64,000 nt of DNA from Inhella proteolytica (GCF_016093275.1 NZ_JAEDAK010000001.1:515859-579858); one strand, 5' to 3'. Positions 27,339-36,055 are shown, numbered from the stretch's first letter. The notes: generated by a model not told the origin, from the sequence alone. Made by a program: numbers and translations.

Positions 27339-27911
27339 TCAGCGTCCGCGCCGCCAGTAGCGCATCAGGGCGTAGGCGCCCAGCATGCCGCCCAGGTGGG
27401 CGAAGTGCGCCACGCCGCCGCCGCCTGTCAGTCCCATCAGCAGCTCCAAGCCGCCGAACACCGCCACGAAGACCTTGGCCTTCATGGGGATGGGGGGGAA
27501 CAGCGGCATGATGACCCGATCCGGGAACAGCATGCCAAAGCACAGCAGCAGGCCGTACAGCGCACCGGAAGCCCCCACGGTGGGCACGTTGCTGCCGATC
27601 GCCGCCGTGAACACCAGTTGCACCGCAGCGGCGCTCAGCACGCCCGCCAGCAGCAGCTGAACATAGCGCTTTTGCCCCAGCACGCGCTCCAACTCGGTAC
27701 CGAACATCCACAGGCCGAGCATGTTGAAGAACAGGTGCAGCACGTCGCCATGCAGGAAGGCGTAGGTCAGCGGCTGCCAGGGCAGGAAGAAGCCCGAAGC
27801 AATCGGGTACAGCGCCAGCCAGCCGGCCAGGTAAGGCCAGAGTTCGCCCAGGCAGAACATGCCGACGCAGATCAGCATCAAGGCCTTGGTGACGGGCATC
27901 ATCGGGGGCAT
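27339..27911 (-). CDS. Rhomboid family intramembrane serine protease
   Basis: The 190-residue membrane protein has about six transmembrane segments. The catalytic Ser is in VGASGALYGLLL near residue 116 and the His in HFAHLGGMLGAY near 170, with the conserved FLHGDVLHLFFNM near 53. It cleaves transmembrane substrates within the inner membrane; the target is unknown. The start at 27911 is supported by GAG before the ATG and excludes a 30-residue polar extension read through tRNA sequence. It lies between galU (convergent) and tRNA-Leu on the same strand. Confidence 0.9.
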   Translation of the reverse strand: MPPMMPVTKALMLICVGMFCLGELWPYLAGWLALYPIASGFFLPWQPLTYAFLHGDVLHLFFNMLGLWMFGTELERVLGQKRYVQLLLAGVLSAAAVQLVFTAAIGSNVPTVGASGALYGLLLCFGMLFPDRVIMPLFPPIPMKAKVFVAVFGGLELLMGLTGGGGVAHFAHLGGMLGAYALMRYWRRGR

Positions 27912-27971
27912 GGGCTCACTCGGAAACGCACCCCGGGTCTTGGGGCGGCGTGAGTGTATGAGCGGGAATCT

Positions 27972-28056
27972 TGGTGCCCAGGGCCGGACTCGAACCGGCA
28001 CACCTTGCGGCGGGGGATTTTGAGTCCCCTGCGTCTACCGATTTCGCCACCTGGGC
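27972..28056 (-). tRNA. tRNA-Leu (CAA)
   Basis: The minus strand folds as a class II tRNA of 85 nt including an encoded CCA end. The acceptor stem GCCCAGG pairs with CCTGGGC. The D-arm contains AAATCGGTAGACGC, the anticodon stem is GGGGA/TCCCC around the loop CTCAAAA with anticodon CAA (28020-28022), then come a long variable arm and the T-arm GGTTCGAGTCC. It decodes UUG leucine codons. Confidence 0.97.
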
Positions 28057-28165
28057 AGGTGCGCAACCCGTGTGCAGGTTGCTGGCAAGGCATCGCCTTG
28101 CTCGGAGGGCCGCGATTCTGCCATAGCGAAGCGAAGTCTTTGGGGCGGCCGGCACAATGGCTCGC

Positions 28166-29068
28166 ATGAGCATCCCCTACCCCACGCTGGAAGACGTGAT
28201 CGGCCGCACCCCGCTGGTGCGTATGCAACGCCTGCTGGGCAGCGACAGCCGCGGCAATGTGCTGCTGGCCAAGCTGGAGGGCAACAACCCTGCGGGCTCC
28301 GTGAAGGACCGCCCCGCCATCAGCATGATTCGGCGCGCCGAAGAGCGTGGCGACATCAAGCCCGGCGACACCCTCATCGAGGCCACCAGCGGCAACACCG
28401 GCATCGCCCTGGCCATGGCCGCCGCGATCCGCGGCTACCGCATGGTCTTGATCATGCCGGAGGACCTTTCCATCGAGCGCGCCCAGACCATGAAGGCCTT
28501 CGGCGCCGAGTTGATCCTCACGCCGCGCAGCGGCGGCATGGAGTACGCGCGCGATCTCGCCGAACAGATGCAGAACGAGGGCAAGGGCCGCGTGCTCGAC
28601 CAGTTCGCCAACGCCGACAACCCGCGCGTGCACTACGAAACCACCGGGCCCGAGATCTGGCAGGACACCGGTGGGCGCGTCACGCATTTCGTGTCGGCCA
28701 TGGGCACCACCGGCACCATCACCGGGGTCTCGCGGTATCTGAAGGAGCGGAACCCCGCAGTGCGCATCGTCGGAGCCCAGCCGCAGGAGGGCTCGCGCAT
28801 TCCGGGCATCCGCAAATGGCCCGAGGCCTACCTGCCCAAGATCTACGACCCGAGCGGCGTGGACGAACTGGTGCTGGTCAGCCAGGCGGACGCCGAGACA
28901 ATGGCACGCCGGCTGGCGCGCGAAGAAGGCCTGTTCGGTGGCATTTCGGCTGCGGGTGCCTGCTGCGTGGCGCTGAGCATCGCCCGCGTGGTGCGCGACG
29001 CCACCATCGTCTTCGTGGTCTGCGATCGTGGCGACCGCTATCTCTCCACCGGAGTCTTTCCCGCATGA
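28166..29068 (+). CDS. cysM: Cysteine synthase B
   Basis: A 300-residue PLP enzyme making cysteine (or S-sulfocysteine) from O-acetylserine. The PLP lysine lies in NNPAGSVKDRPA near residue 42, the phosphate loop in ATSGNTGIALA near 73, and the CysM-type GRVTHFVSAMGTTGTITG near 175. RIPGIRKWPEAYLP near 215 is a CysM signature. I prefer the ATG at 28166, giving MSIPYPTLEDVIG; an ATG three codons upstream is possible. Its stop overlaps the Nudix start. No sulfate assimilation gene is next to it, though a TusA-like gene follows. Confidence 0.93.
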   Translation: MSIPYPTLEDVIGRTPLVRMQRLLGSDSRGNVLLAKLEGNNPAGSVKDRPAISMIRRAEERGDIKPGDTLIEATSGNTGIALAMAAAIRGYRMVLIMPEDLSIERAQTMKAFGAELILTPRSGGMEYARDLAEQMQNEGKGRVLDQFANADNPRVHYETTGPEIWQDTGGRVTHFVSAMGTTGTITGVSRYLKERNPAVRIVGAQPQEGSRIPGIRKWPEAYLPKIYDPSGVDELVLVSQADAETMARRLAREEGLFGGISAAGACCVALSIARVVRDATIVFVVCDRGDRYLSTGVFPA

Positions 29069-29580
29069 AGTTCTGCCCGGAGTGCACGACGCCGCTGGCG
29101 GACATCGAGCAACTGGAGGACGGCGGCCCCAAGACGCGACTGCGCTGCCCGGCCTGCGGCTTCACGCACTGGAACAACCCGACCCCGGTGCTGGCCGCCG
29201 TGGTCGAGTGCACGGACCGCGAGGGCCAGTTGCTGCTGGCGCGCAATGCCGCTTGGCCGGGGCGCTTCTTCGGCCTGATCACCGGCTTCATGGAAGCGGG
29301 TGAGACGCCGGAAGACGGCATCCTGCGCGAGGTGGCCGAAGAGACCGGCCTGCAGGCCAGCGCCCCGCCCCGCCTGCTGGGCGTGTGGGATTTCCAGAAG
29401 AAGAACCAGCTGATCGTGGCCTACCACGTGCCGACCGCTGGCGAGATCGTGCTCAGCCCCGAGCTGGCCGAGTACAAGCTGATTCCCCCCGACAAGGTGC
29501 GCTGCTGGCCGCAGGGCACGGGCCAGGCCCTGGCCACCTATCTGCGGCAGCGCGGCATCGAACCCGAGTTTTTCGAATGA
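29065..29580 (+). CDS. Nudix hydrolase with N-terminal zinc ribbon
   Basis: The 171-residue protein has a CPEC...CPAC zinc ribbon in the first 32 residues and a full Nudix box (GFMEAGETPEDGILREVAEE) near 75-95. The layout resembles the C-terminal half of NudC-type NAD pyrophosphohydrolases, but the NudC N-terminal domain is missing. Substrate is therefore uncertain: NADH, NAD-capped RNA, or another nucleoside diphosphate derivative. The gene overlaps cysM by four bases and the TusA-like gene by four bases, so the three are translationally linked. Confidence 0.87.
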   Translation: MKFCPECTTPLADIEQLEDGGPKTRLRCPACGFTHWNNPTPVLAAVVECTDREGQLLLARNAAWPGRFFGLITGFMEAGETPEDGILREVAEETGLQASAPPRLLGVWDFQKKNQLIVAYHVPTAGEIVLSPELAEYKLIPPDKVRCWPQGTGQALATYLRQRGIEPEFFE

Positions 29581-29810
29581 ATCCACCCTTCGACCGCGAA
29601 CTGGATGTGCGCGGCCTCAACTGCCCTCTGCCCATCCTCAAGGCCAAGAAGGCCCTGGCCGAGCTGGAAAGCGGCCAGGTGCTGCGTATCCTGGCCACGG
29701 ATCCGGGCTCGACCCGCGACTTCCAGGCCTTTGCGCGCCAGACCGGCCATGAGCTGATCGAACAGGCGCAGCAGCAGGACGAATTCGTCCACGTGCTGAA
29801 GAAGAAATAG
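29577..29810 (+). CDS. tusA: TusA-family sulfur carrier protein
   Basis: A 77-residue protein with the family core LDVRGLNCPLPILKAKKAL, where the single Cys of the CPxP motif accepts persulfide sulfur from IscS-type desulfurases. TusA passes sulfur on for mnm5s2U34 tRNA modification and molybdenum cofactor synthesis. The ATG lies inside the Nudix stop (ATGA). A gene downstream is convergent, ending four bases away, with no terminator visible between them. Paralogues such as YedF have similar motifs, so the exact role is not certain. Confidence 0.87.
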   Translation: MNPPFDRELDVRGLNCPLPILKAKKALAELESGQVLRILATDPGSTRDFQAFARQTGHELIEQAQQQDEFVHVLKKK

Positions 29811-29813
29811 GCC

Positions 29814-30668
29814 TTACCAGCCGAGCTCGGGCAGCGGGTAGCGCAAGCGCAGGCGCAGTTCGCGCTTGAGGCGCTGGTTGCCAATGCGCCGGCTCTCGCT
29901 GAGGAAGCTCAGTTGCATGGGCGTCATCTGCACGGACGCCTCGGCACGGCTGATGCGCGGCGCGCGCGGCAGGCCCAGGCGGGCGGCTGCCAGGTCGAAG
30001 TGCTCGCCCATGCGGCGCTCGCTGTCGTCCACCACGTTCACGGCGCGCAGCGGCTTGCCCAGGAAGAGCGCGCGCCAGCAGGCCCGGGCCAGGTCATCGG
30101 CCTGGATGTGGTTGGTGAACACATCGTCCTCGGCGCGCAGCAGCGGCCGGCCGGCCAGCAGGCGCTCGCGCGGATGGCCTTCGCGGTCGGCGGCATAGAT
30201 GCCGGGCGCGCGCAGCAGGCTCAGGCGCACGCTGCGCTCGCGGGCCCAGACCCGCAAGCGCTCTTCGGCGTCCACACGGCGCAGGGCCCGCGCCGTCTGA
30301 GCCCGGCGCACCGCGGTCTCGTCGATCCGCGCCCCGCCCCAATCGCCGTACACACCGGTGGTGGACACGTAGACGAAGGCGCGCGGCGCGCGGCCGCGCG
30401 CCAAGGCCGCCAACAAGGCCGCGGTGCGCGGGTCGCCCTCGCCCTGCCCCGGCGGCGGCGCCAGGTGCACCACGGCATCGGCCAGGCCGGCCAGGCGGCG
30501 CAGGCTGGCTGGATCGTCCAGATCGCCGCGCAGCAAGCGCACGCCGCTTGCGCGCCAAGCCGCCAGGCGCTCCGGCTCGCGCGCCAGCACCAGCATCTGC
30601 ACCCCTGGCGGCACCAGCCGCAGCAAGCGCTGCCCGACATCGCCACATCCCACCACCAAGACCCGCAT
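29814..30668 (-). CDS. NAD(P)-binding SDR-type epimerase/reductase (YeeZ-like)
   Basis: A 284-residue extended-SDR protein. The Rossmann motif VLVVGCGDVGQRLL is at the N-terminus and FVYVSTTGVYGDWGG provides the Ser/Tyr pair near 120, but the usual Y-x-x-x-K motif is not clear, as in YeeZ-type members. SLLRAPGIYAADREGHPRER is typical of this subgroup. The start at 30668 is chosen because GGGAGG lies nine to ten bases upstream; an ATG at 30677 would sit on top of that site. Substrate is unknown. It is divergent from the reductase gene with only 61 bases between. Confidence 0.8.
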   Translation of the reverse strand: MRVLVVGCGDVGQRLLRLVPPGVQMLVLAREPERLAAWRASGVRLLRGDLDDPASLRRLAGLADAVVHLAPPPGQGEGDPRTAALLAALARGRAPRAFVYVSTTGVYGDWGGARIDETAVRRAQTARALRRVDAEERLRVWARERSVRLSLLRAPGIYAADREGHPRERLLAGRPLLRAEDDVFTNHIQADDLARACWRALFLGKPLRAVNVVDDSERRMGEHFDLAAARLGLPRAPRISRAEASVQMTPMQLSFLSESRRIGNQRLKRELRLRLRYPLPELGW

Positions 30669-30729
30669 CGTCTGCATTCCTCCCGGACAATCGCCGCCCA
30701 GTCTAGGTTTCCTCTCCGCTTCCGTCCCC

Positions 30730-31770
30730 ATGACCCTGACCGTCACCGTTCAACCCGCCGGCCGCAGCATCGAAGTGCCACGCGACGCCACCATCCTGTC
30801 TGCCGCCATCGAACAGGGCATCGGCCTGCCCTATGGCTGCAAGGACGGCGCCTGCGGTTCCTGCAAGAGCCGGCTGCTCGAAGGCCGGGTCATCCACGGC
30901 GTACACCAGGCCAAGGCACTGAGCAGCGAAGAGGAAGCCGCAGGATTCATCCTCACCTGCTGCGCCACGCCACAGACGGATTGCACGATCGAGGCGCGTA
31001 GCGTGCCGGCCGAGGGCCTGCACCCGGTACTGAAGCTGCCAGTGCGCGTGATCTCCGCCGAGAAGCCCGCTCCCGATGTGCTGCGCCTGCGCCTGCAACT
31101 GCCGGCCACGCAGAACTTCCAGTTCCATGCCGGCCAGTACCTCGAGTTCATCCTGCGCGATGGCAGCCGCCGCGCCTATTCGATGGCCACCGCCCCGTCC
31201 CAACTGGGCGACCCGCCGGCGATCGAGCTCCACATCCGCCACATGCCGGGTGGCAAGTTCACCGACCACGCCTTCAGCAGCCTCAAGGAGCGCGACATCC
31301 TGCGCGCCGAGGGGCCGTTCGGCAGCTTCTTCCTGCGCCGCGAATCCGACAAGCCGATGGTCTTCCTGGCCAGCGGCACGGGTTTCGCCCCCATCAAGGC
31401 CTTGATCGAACAACTCGAAGCGGACGGCAACACCCGGCCGGTCAGCCTGTACTGGGGTGGCCGCCGTCCGGCCGATCTGTACCTGGACGCCTGGGTGCGC
31501 GAGGCCGCGGCCCGCCTGCCCTGGCTGCAGTACGTGCCGGTGTGCTCGGATGCCCTGCCCGAGGACGGCTGGAGCGGCCGCAGCGGCTTTGTGCACCGGG
31601 CCGTGCTGCAGGACCTGCCGGATCTCGCCGGCTACGAGGTCTACGCTTGCGGCGCCCCGATCGTCATCGAATCGGCCAAGCGCGATTACGCCAGCGCCGG
31701 GCTGCCGGATGACTGCTTCTTCGCCGACGCTTTCACCAGCGAAGCCGACAAGCACGGCGCCACCGCCTGA
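30730..31770 (+). CDS. NAD(P)H:flavin/2Fe-2S reductase (CDP-6-deoxy-delta-3,4-glucoseen reductase-like)
   Basis: A 346-residue electron-transfer protein in three parts. A plant-type ferredoxin domain comes first (residues 1-95; GCKDGACGSC and LTCC cysteines), then an FAD-binding barrel (RAYSMATAP near 155) and an NAD(P)-binding domain (FLASGTGFAPIKALIEQL near 215). This layout fits AscD-type reductases and other phthalate-reductase-like or oxygenase reductases. The next gene, a 2OG-Fe dioxygenase, overlaps by one base, but 2OG enzymes do not normally need a reductase. No deoxysugar cluster is present, so the sugar-reductase name is only a family label. Confidence 0.88.
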   Translation: MTLTVTVQPAGRSIEVPRDATILSAAIEQGIGLPYGCKDGACGSCKSRLLEGRVIHGVHQAKALSSEEEAAGFILTCCATPQTDCTIEARSVPAEGLHPVLKLPVRVISAEKPAPDVLRLRLQLPATQNFQFHAGQYLEFILRDGSRRAYSMATAPSQLGDPPAIELHIRHMPGGKFTDHAFSSLKERDILRAEGPFGSFFLRRESDKPMVFLASGTGFAPIKALIEQLEADGNTRPVSLYWGGRRPADLYLDAWVREAAARLPWLQYVPVCSDALPEDGWSGRSGFVHRAVLQDLPDLAGYEVYACGAPIVIESAKRDYASAGLPDDCFFADAFTSEADKHGATA

Positions 31771-32498
31771 TGTTCCAGCCGCCCTTCGTGGCCGCCTCGG
31801 CGGCCGATGAGTCCCTGCTGCAAAGCGGCCAGGCCGTGCTGTCGCCGCAGGGCACGGCCGGGTGGCTGGGCCTGCCGCTGCCTGAACTGCTGGCGCTGCA
31901 GCCCTACTGGGACGACCTGCGCCCGGACGGTTACCTGAAGGACGGCGGCCGCTACCGCTCGCGCCGCCACAGCTGCTTCGTCGTCGACGGCAGCGCCGTC
32001 ACCGAAACCCCGCGCCGCGCCCACTGGCAGCCGCTGGACTACAACGCCCTGCACGGCGGCATCGAGCGCTGGTACGAACCCGTGGACCCCGCCATGGCCG
32101 TGCACCCGGCGTTCCAGGCCTTGCTACGCCGCCTGGCACGCAGCGCCGATCGCTTGCGCGGTGCTCAGCCCTGGTTCATCGAGGTCCACCCCTTCCGCAT
32201 CGACACCGAAGGCGGCATCGGCCGCCCGACGCCCGAGGGCGCCCACCGCGACGGCGTGGACCTGGTGGCGGTGTTGCTGCTGGCACGCCAGCACATCAAG
32301 GGCGGCGAGACCCGTGTCTTCGAGGCCACTGGCCCGGCCGGCCAGCGCTTCACGCTGACCGAACCCGGCAGCCTGCTGCTACTCGACGACCCCCGCATGA
32401 TTCACGAAGCCACGCCCATCCAACCCGATGGGGCGGCACGCGGCCACCGCGATACCCTCGTGATCACCCTGCGTTCCGGCGGCTTTCAAGGCCCCTGA
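31770..32498 (+). CDS. 2OG-Fe dioxygenase family protein (BsmA/IDO type)
   Basis: A 242-residue protein with PTPEGAHRDGVDLVAVLLLAR carrying the H-x-D iron ligands near residue 158 and DDPRMIHEATPI carrying the distal His near 208; ITLR near the end supplies the 2OG-binding Arg. The pattern EGAHRDG fits the 2OG-Fe_Oxy_2 family, which includes free-amino-acid hydroxylases such as the Bacillus L-isoleucine dioxygenase and the enterobacterial BsmA. The start codon shares one base with the previous stop (TGATG). A leucine dehydrogenase-like gene follows 69 bases later, so an amino acid substrate is plausible but inferred. Confidence 0.8.
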   Translation: MFQPPFVAASAADESLLQSGQAVLSPQGTAGWLGLPLPELLALQPYWDDLRPDGYLKDGGRYRSRRHSCFVVDGSAVTETPRRAHWQPLDYNALHGGIERWYEPVDPAMAVHPAFQALLRRLARSADRLRGAQPWFIEVHPFRIDTEGGIGRPTPEGAHRDGVDLVAVLLLARQHIKGGETRVFEATGPAGQRFTLTEPGSLLLLDDPRMIHEATPIQPDGAARGHRDTLVITLRSGGFQGP

Positions 32499-32567
32499 AC
32501 GTGCTCCTCGCCCCTGCGCCACAAGCGCGGACGGCGTTTGAACCTCCCCAAGCGAAAGCCCTACCCC

Positions 32568-33614
32568 ATGCCTTCCTTCTTCGGCCTGCCCCACCAAGCC
32601 CCGCACGAACGCGTGCTGATCGCCGCCGACGCCGAATCCGGCCTGCGCACCATGATTGCCGTGCACAGCACCGCCCGCGGCCCCGCCTTCGGCGGCTGCC
32701 GCCTCTGGGCCTATGAAAACGACCTGGCCGCCCACCACGACGCGCTGCGCCTCTCCCAAGGCATGAGCATGAAGAACGCCCTGGCCGGTCTGCCCTTCGG
32801 CGGCGGGAAGGCCGTGATCGTCAAGCCCAAAGGTGAGTTCGACCGCGCCAAGCTGTTTGCCGCCTTCGCCCGCGCCGTGGACAGCCTGCAAGGCGCCTAC
32901 ATCACCGCCGAGGACGTGGGCACCACCACCGCCGACATGCGCGGCGTGCAGGCCCTGACGAAGTACGTCTCCGGCATCCCGCGCGAAGGCGCCTTTGGCG
33001 GCGACCCCAGCCCCAAGACCGCTTGGGGCGTGTTCGTCTCCATCGAGGCCGGCGCGAAGACCGTGCTGGGCCGCAGCGACCTGCAGGGCCTGAAGGTCGC
33101 CATCCAGGGCCTGGGTGCCGTGGGTTGGCACCTCGCCGAGTTCCTGCACAAGGCCGGCGCCCAGCTGGTGGTGGCCGACATCGACCCCGCCAAGACCGCC
33201 AAGGCCCAGGCCCAGTTCGGTGCCGAGGTGGTGACGGTGGATCAGATCCTGGCCGCCCCCTGCGACGTGCTGGCACCCTGCGCCCTCGGTGCCTCGCTGA
33301 ACGCCACCAGCATCCCCACGCTGCAGGCCAAGCTGATCTGCGGCGCCGCCAACAACCAGCTGGCCCTGCCGCACGACGGTGATGAGCTGGCCAAGCGCGG
33401 CATCACCTACCTTCCGGACTACCTGGTGAATGCCGGCGGCATCATCTCCGTGGCGCGCGAATACCGCGGCGAAGGCGAAGAAGGCGCGGTGATGGCCGAA
33501 GTGAGCCGCATCGCCGAGCGCGTGAACGAATTGCTGGTGCGTATCAAGACCAGCGGCCGCACCCCCGCGGCCGAGGCCGATGCCTGGGCGCAGAGCCTGC
33601 TCGTCAAGCCCTGA
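32568..33614 (+). CDS. Leu/Glu/Phe/Val dehydrogenase (leucine dehydrogenase-like)
   Basis: The 348-residue protein has the amino acid dehydrogenase catalytic segment GLPFGGGKAVIVKPKG near residue 77, with the substrate-binding Lys residues, and ITAEDVGTTTADM with the catalytic Asp near 125. The NAD fold contains VAIQGLGAVGWHLAEFL near 175. Length matches leucine/phenylalanine dehydrogenases (about 350) rather than glutamate dehydrogenase (about 450). It deaminates a branched-chain or aromatic amino acid to its keto acid. A TTG at 32538 could extend it by ten residues. A strong terminator follows. Confidence 0.9.
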   Translation: MPSFFGLPHQAPHERVLIAADAESGLRTMIAVHSTARGPAFGGCRLWAYENDLAAHHDALRLSQGMSMKNALAGLPFGGGKAVIVKPKGEFDRAKLFAAFARAVDSLQGAYITAEDVGTTTADMRGVQALTKYVSGIPREGAFGGDPSPKTAWGVFVSIEAGAKTVLGRSDLQGLKVAIQGLGAVGWHLAEFLHKAGAQLVVADIDPAKTAKAQAQFGAEVVTVDQILAAPCDVLAPCALGASLNATSIPTLQAKLICGAANNQLALPHDGDELAKRGITYLPDYLVNAGGIISVAREYRGEGEEGAVMAEVSRIAERVNELLVRIKTSGRTPAAEADAWAQSLLVKP

Positions 33615-33634
33615 GCGCCAGCGCCCCACTACGA

Positions 33635-33661
33635 AGCCCTGGGCGCGCCCAGGGCTTTTTT
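33635..33661 (+). terminator. Strong intrinsic terminator after the leucine dehydrogenase-like gene
   Basis: AGCCCTGGG (33635-33643) pairs with CCCAGGGCT (33648-33656) across CGCG, followed by a run of T to 33661. It lies 21 bases beyond the stop and ends the reductase-dioxygenase-dehydrogenase unit. Confidence 0.92.
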
Positions 33662-33765
33662 GTGCTCGCCCCCCTGCCTCGGCTGTGACCCATGTCGCCC
33701 TGGCGCACCGCTCCTTACACTGCGAAACAGAGCGGGCCAGGGGGCCTGCAGCGATGGAGACGGAC

Positions 33766-34584
33766 ATGAACTCCGAGGCTTTGAAATCTCTCGTTCGACG
33801 CGGCGCCGGCGCGCTGCTGGTGGTGCTGCTGACGGCCTGCGCGGCCGGCGGCGGCATGGGCAACAACCCCTCGCCGGTGGCAGGTTCGGCGGTCTCCAAC
33901 GACGCCAACCGCCGCGCCGACATGGGCCAGTACCAGGCCATCGAGTACGCGAATGCCGCCAAGAAAGGCCCGCGCATCATCGTGCTGCCCGGTGAAATCA
34001 AGGGCGCCAACGCCACCTTCACCCAGCGCGTCACCGCCAACAACATCGCCGACTTCGTCGAGCTGGAGTTGACGCGCGCCAATTTCACGGTGCTGGAGCG
34101 CGCCCAGTTGGGGGCGCTGCTGCGCGAAGTTGAGTTGGCCTACAACGTGGGCGACGTCAAGCAGGCCCAGCGCGCCTTCCAGAAGGGCAAGATCTCCACC
34201 ACCCGCTGGGTCGTGAAGTTCGATGTGCTCAAGGCCGAGCCGGTGGCTTCCTCGGGTGGCGGCATCGACGGCAGCACCGCAGCGAACCTGCTCAACATCT
34301 TCGGCCGCGGCAAGGCCGCCGCTGCCGGCTCCACCGTCGCGGGCTCGGTGCGGACCGACCAGCAGGCCGTGGTCTGGAACGTGGGCATGCGCTACAAGAT
34401 CCTGGATGCCAACACCTCGGAGCAGGTGGCCAACGGCTACTTCGAGGAAAAGATGGAAGTGGGCGCTAAGGTGACCTCCATTGCCGGCGTGCGCAGCAAC
34501 GCCACCGGTGGCGTGGGGCTTGACACCCTGGTGCAACGCCTGGTGCAACGCGGGGTGTCGGAAATTGACGCCCGTCACAAGTAA
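33766..34584 (+). CDS. CsgG/LpoB-like lipoprotein
   Basis: The 272-residue precursor has a lipobox LLTAC giving a lipidated Cys near residue 28. The rest (AKKGPRIIVLPGEIKG, FVELELTRANFTVLERAQLGALLREVELAY, and a C-terminal repeat-like VTSIAGVRSNATGGVGLDTLVQRLV) resembles the CsgG/HfaB/LpoB fold of outer-membrane lipoproteins. Some of these form export pores and others activate peptidoglycan synthases. No curli gene is adjacent. The ATG at 33766 has GGAG six bases before it. The caspase-fold gene begins 12 bases later, so the two look like one functional unit. Confidence 0.75.
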   Translation: MNSEALKSLVRRGAGALLVVLLTACAAGGGMGNNPSPVAGSAVSNDANRRADMGQYQAIEYANAAKKGPRIIVLPGEIKGANATFTQRVTANNIADFVELELTRANFTVLERAQLGALLREVELAYNVGDVKQAQRAFQKGKISTTRWVVKFDVLKAEPVASSGGGIDGSTAANLLNIFGRGKAAAAGSTVAGSVRTDQQAVVWNVGMRYKILDANTSEQVANGYFEEKMEVGAKVTSIAGVRSNATGGVGLDTLVQRLVQRGVSEIDARHK

Positions 34585-34596
34585 GACCCGAGGGCC

Positions 34597-36051
34597 ATGG
34601 CCATGCGCACCTTCCTGCTTTCCCTGTTGCTGTGGGCGCTGGCCGCCTGGCCGGCCGCAGCCTCCAGTCTGGACAAGGGCAAGCGCATCGCCCTGGTCAT
34701 CGGCAATGCGGCCTACAAGAGCTCGCCCCTGGCCAATCCGTTGAACGATGCCCGTGCGGTGTCGGACAGCCTGCGGCGCCTCGGCTTCAAGGTCATCAGC
34801 CTGGAGAACGCCTCGCAAAAGCAGATGTTCGACGCCACGCGAGAGTTCGGTGATCAGCTGAAAGATGGTGTCGGGCTCTTCTATTACGCCGGGCACGGCG
34901 TCCAGGTCAAAGGCCGCAATTTCCTGGTGCCGGTGGACGCCCACATCGAGCGCGAGGACGAGGTGGCCTACAAGGCCTTCGACATCGGCCAGGTGCTGGA
35001 GAAGATGGAGAGCGCGAAGAACCCGCTCAACATCGTCATCCTGGACGCCTGCCGCAACAACCCCTTCACGCGTGGCGCCCGCTCGGGTGCCAGTGGCCTG
35101 GCACAGATGGATGCCCCCACCGGCTCCATCATTGCCTTCGCCACGGCGCCCGGCGCCGAAGCCGCCGACGGGGCCGGCAACAACGGGCTCTACACCAGCC
35201 ATCTGCTGCGCAATATGAACACGCCGGGCCTCAAAGTGGAGGACGTGTTCAAGCGCACCCGCGTGGCGGTGCGCCAGGCCTCGAACGGCCGCCAGATCCC
35301 CTGGGAAAGCACCTCGCTGGAAGGCGACTTCTTCTTCACTGGCAATGCCGGCGCCGGCTCGGCAAGCGCGGCGCTGCCGGCCGATCTGGACCAGGAGATG
35401 TGGCAGCTGGTGGCCGAATCCGGCAAGCCCTCGGCCTACCGCGCCTATCTGGAGCGTTTTCCGAATGGCCGCTATGCCGAGCAGGCGCGTGTGCAGGCCG
35501 CGCAGCTGGTAGCGGCTACCGCACCTGCCACCCAGGGCGCGGCAGCACCCGCAGCGCTGGGGCGGCAGAACGTTGCCCGCTCCACCGGGGGCTTCTCGTT
35601 CTCGGAAGAGGAAGCCAAGATGGACCGCGCCACGGCGGCCGGGCGTGAGGTGGCCTTCGAGCGCACGCTCGCCTCGCTGGAATGCGCGCCGGCGCGTCGG
35701 CAGGCGCGTGTCCAACTCAAGCTCAGCGAGTCCGGGGGCGGACAGTTCAGCGTGGCCTTGGCCCAGCGTCTGCGCCAGGCCGGCATGAAGGTCGGCCAGG
35801 CGGGCGGCTACGTGGTGCAGGGCACGGTGAGCAGCACCGCGAACCGCCACCACCTGCTGCGTGTCAACGAGGTGTCGGTGAACGCCGCGCTGAGCCTTAT
35901 CAGCGCGAGCGGCCAGGAAGTCGCGAGCGCGATGGGGCGTGAAGAGTCCTACGCCGGCGCCGACGTCAGCAACGCCTTCCTGGAACTGGTGCAGGCGCAG
36001 GCCACCGACATGGCCAGCCAGCTGATCACCCAGCTGTGCCGGCCTTCCTGA
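34597..36051 (+). CDS. Secreted caspase-family (C14) protein with C-terminal extension
   Basis: A 484-residue protein with a signal peptide (cleavage near residue 22, AWPAAASS). The caspase-like domain occupies about 25-245: IALVIGNAAYKSSPLANPLNDAR, the catalytic His in FYYAGHGVQ and the Cys in VILDACRNNPF are present, so the His-Cys dyad is intact. After a short YLERFPNGRYAEQAR repeat-like segment near 290, a 150-residue C-terminal domain of unknown type follows (VQLKLSESGGGQF, YVVQGTVSS). It is likely periplasmic. It follows the CsgG-like lipoprotein closely and is convergent with livF. Cleavage specificity and target are unknown. Confidence 0.85.
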   Translation: MAMRTFLLSLLLWALAAWPAAASSLDKGKRIALVIGNAAYKSSPLANPLNDARAVSDSLRRLGFKVISLENASQKQMFDATREFGDQLKDGVGLFYYAGHGVQVKGRNFLVPVDAHIEREDEVAYKAFDIGQVLEKMESAKNPLNIVILDACRNNPFTRGARSGASGLAQMDAPTGSIIAFATAPGAEAADGAGNNGLYTSHLLRNMNTPGLKVEDVFKRTRVAVRQASNGRQIPWESTSLEGDFFFTGNAGAGSASAALPADLDQEMWQLVAESGKPSAYRAYLERFPNGRYAEQARVQAAQLVAATAPATQGAAAPAALGRQNVARSTGGFSFSEEEAKMDRATAAGREVAFERTLASLECAPARRQARVQLKLSESGGGQFSVALAQRLRQAGMKVGQAGGYVVQGTVSSTANRHHLLRVNEVSVNAALSLISASGQEVASAMGREESYAGADVSNAFLELVQAQATDMASQLITQLCRPS

Positions 36052-36055
36052 GGGC

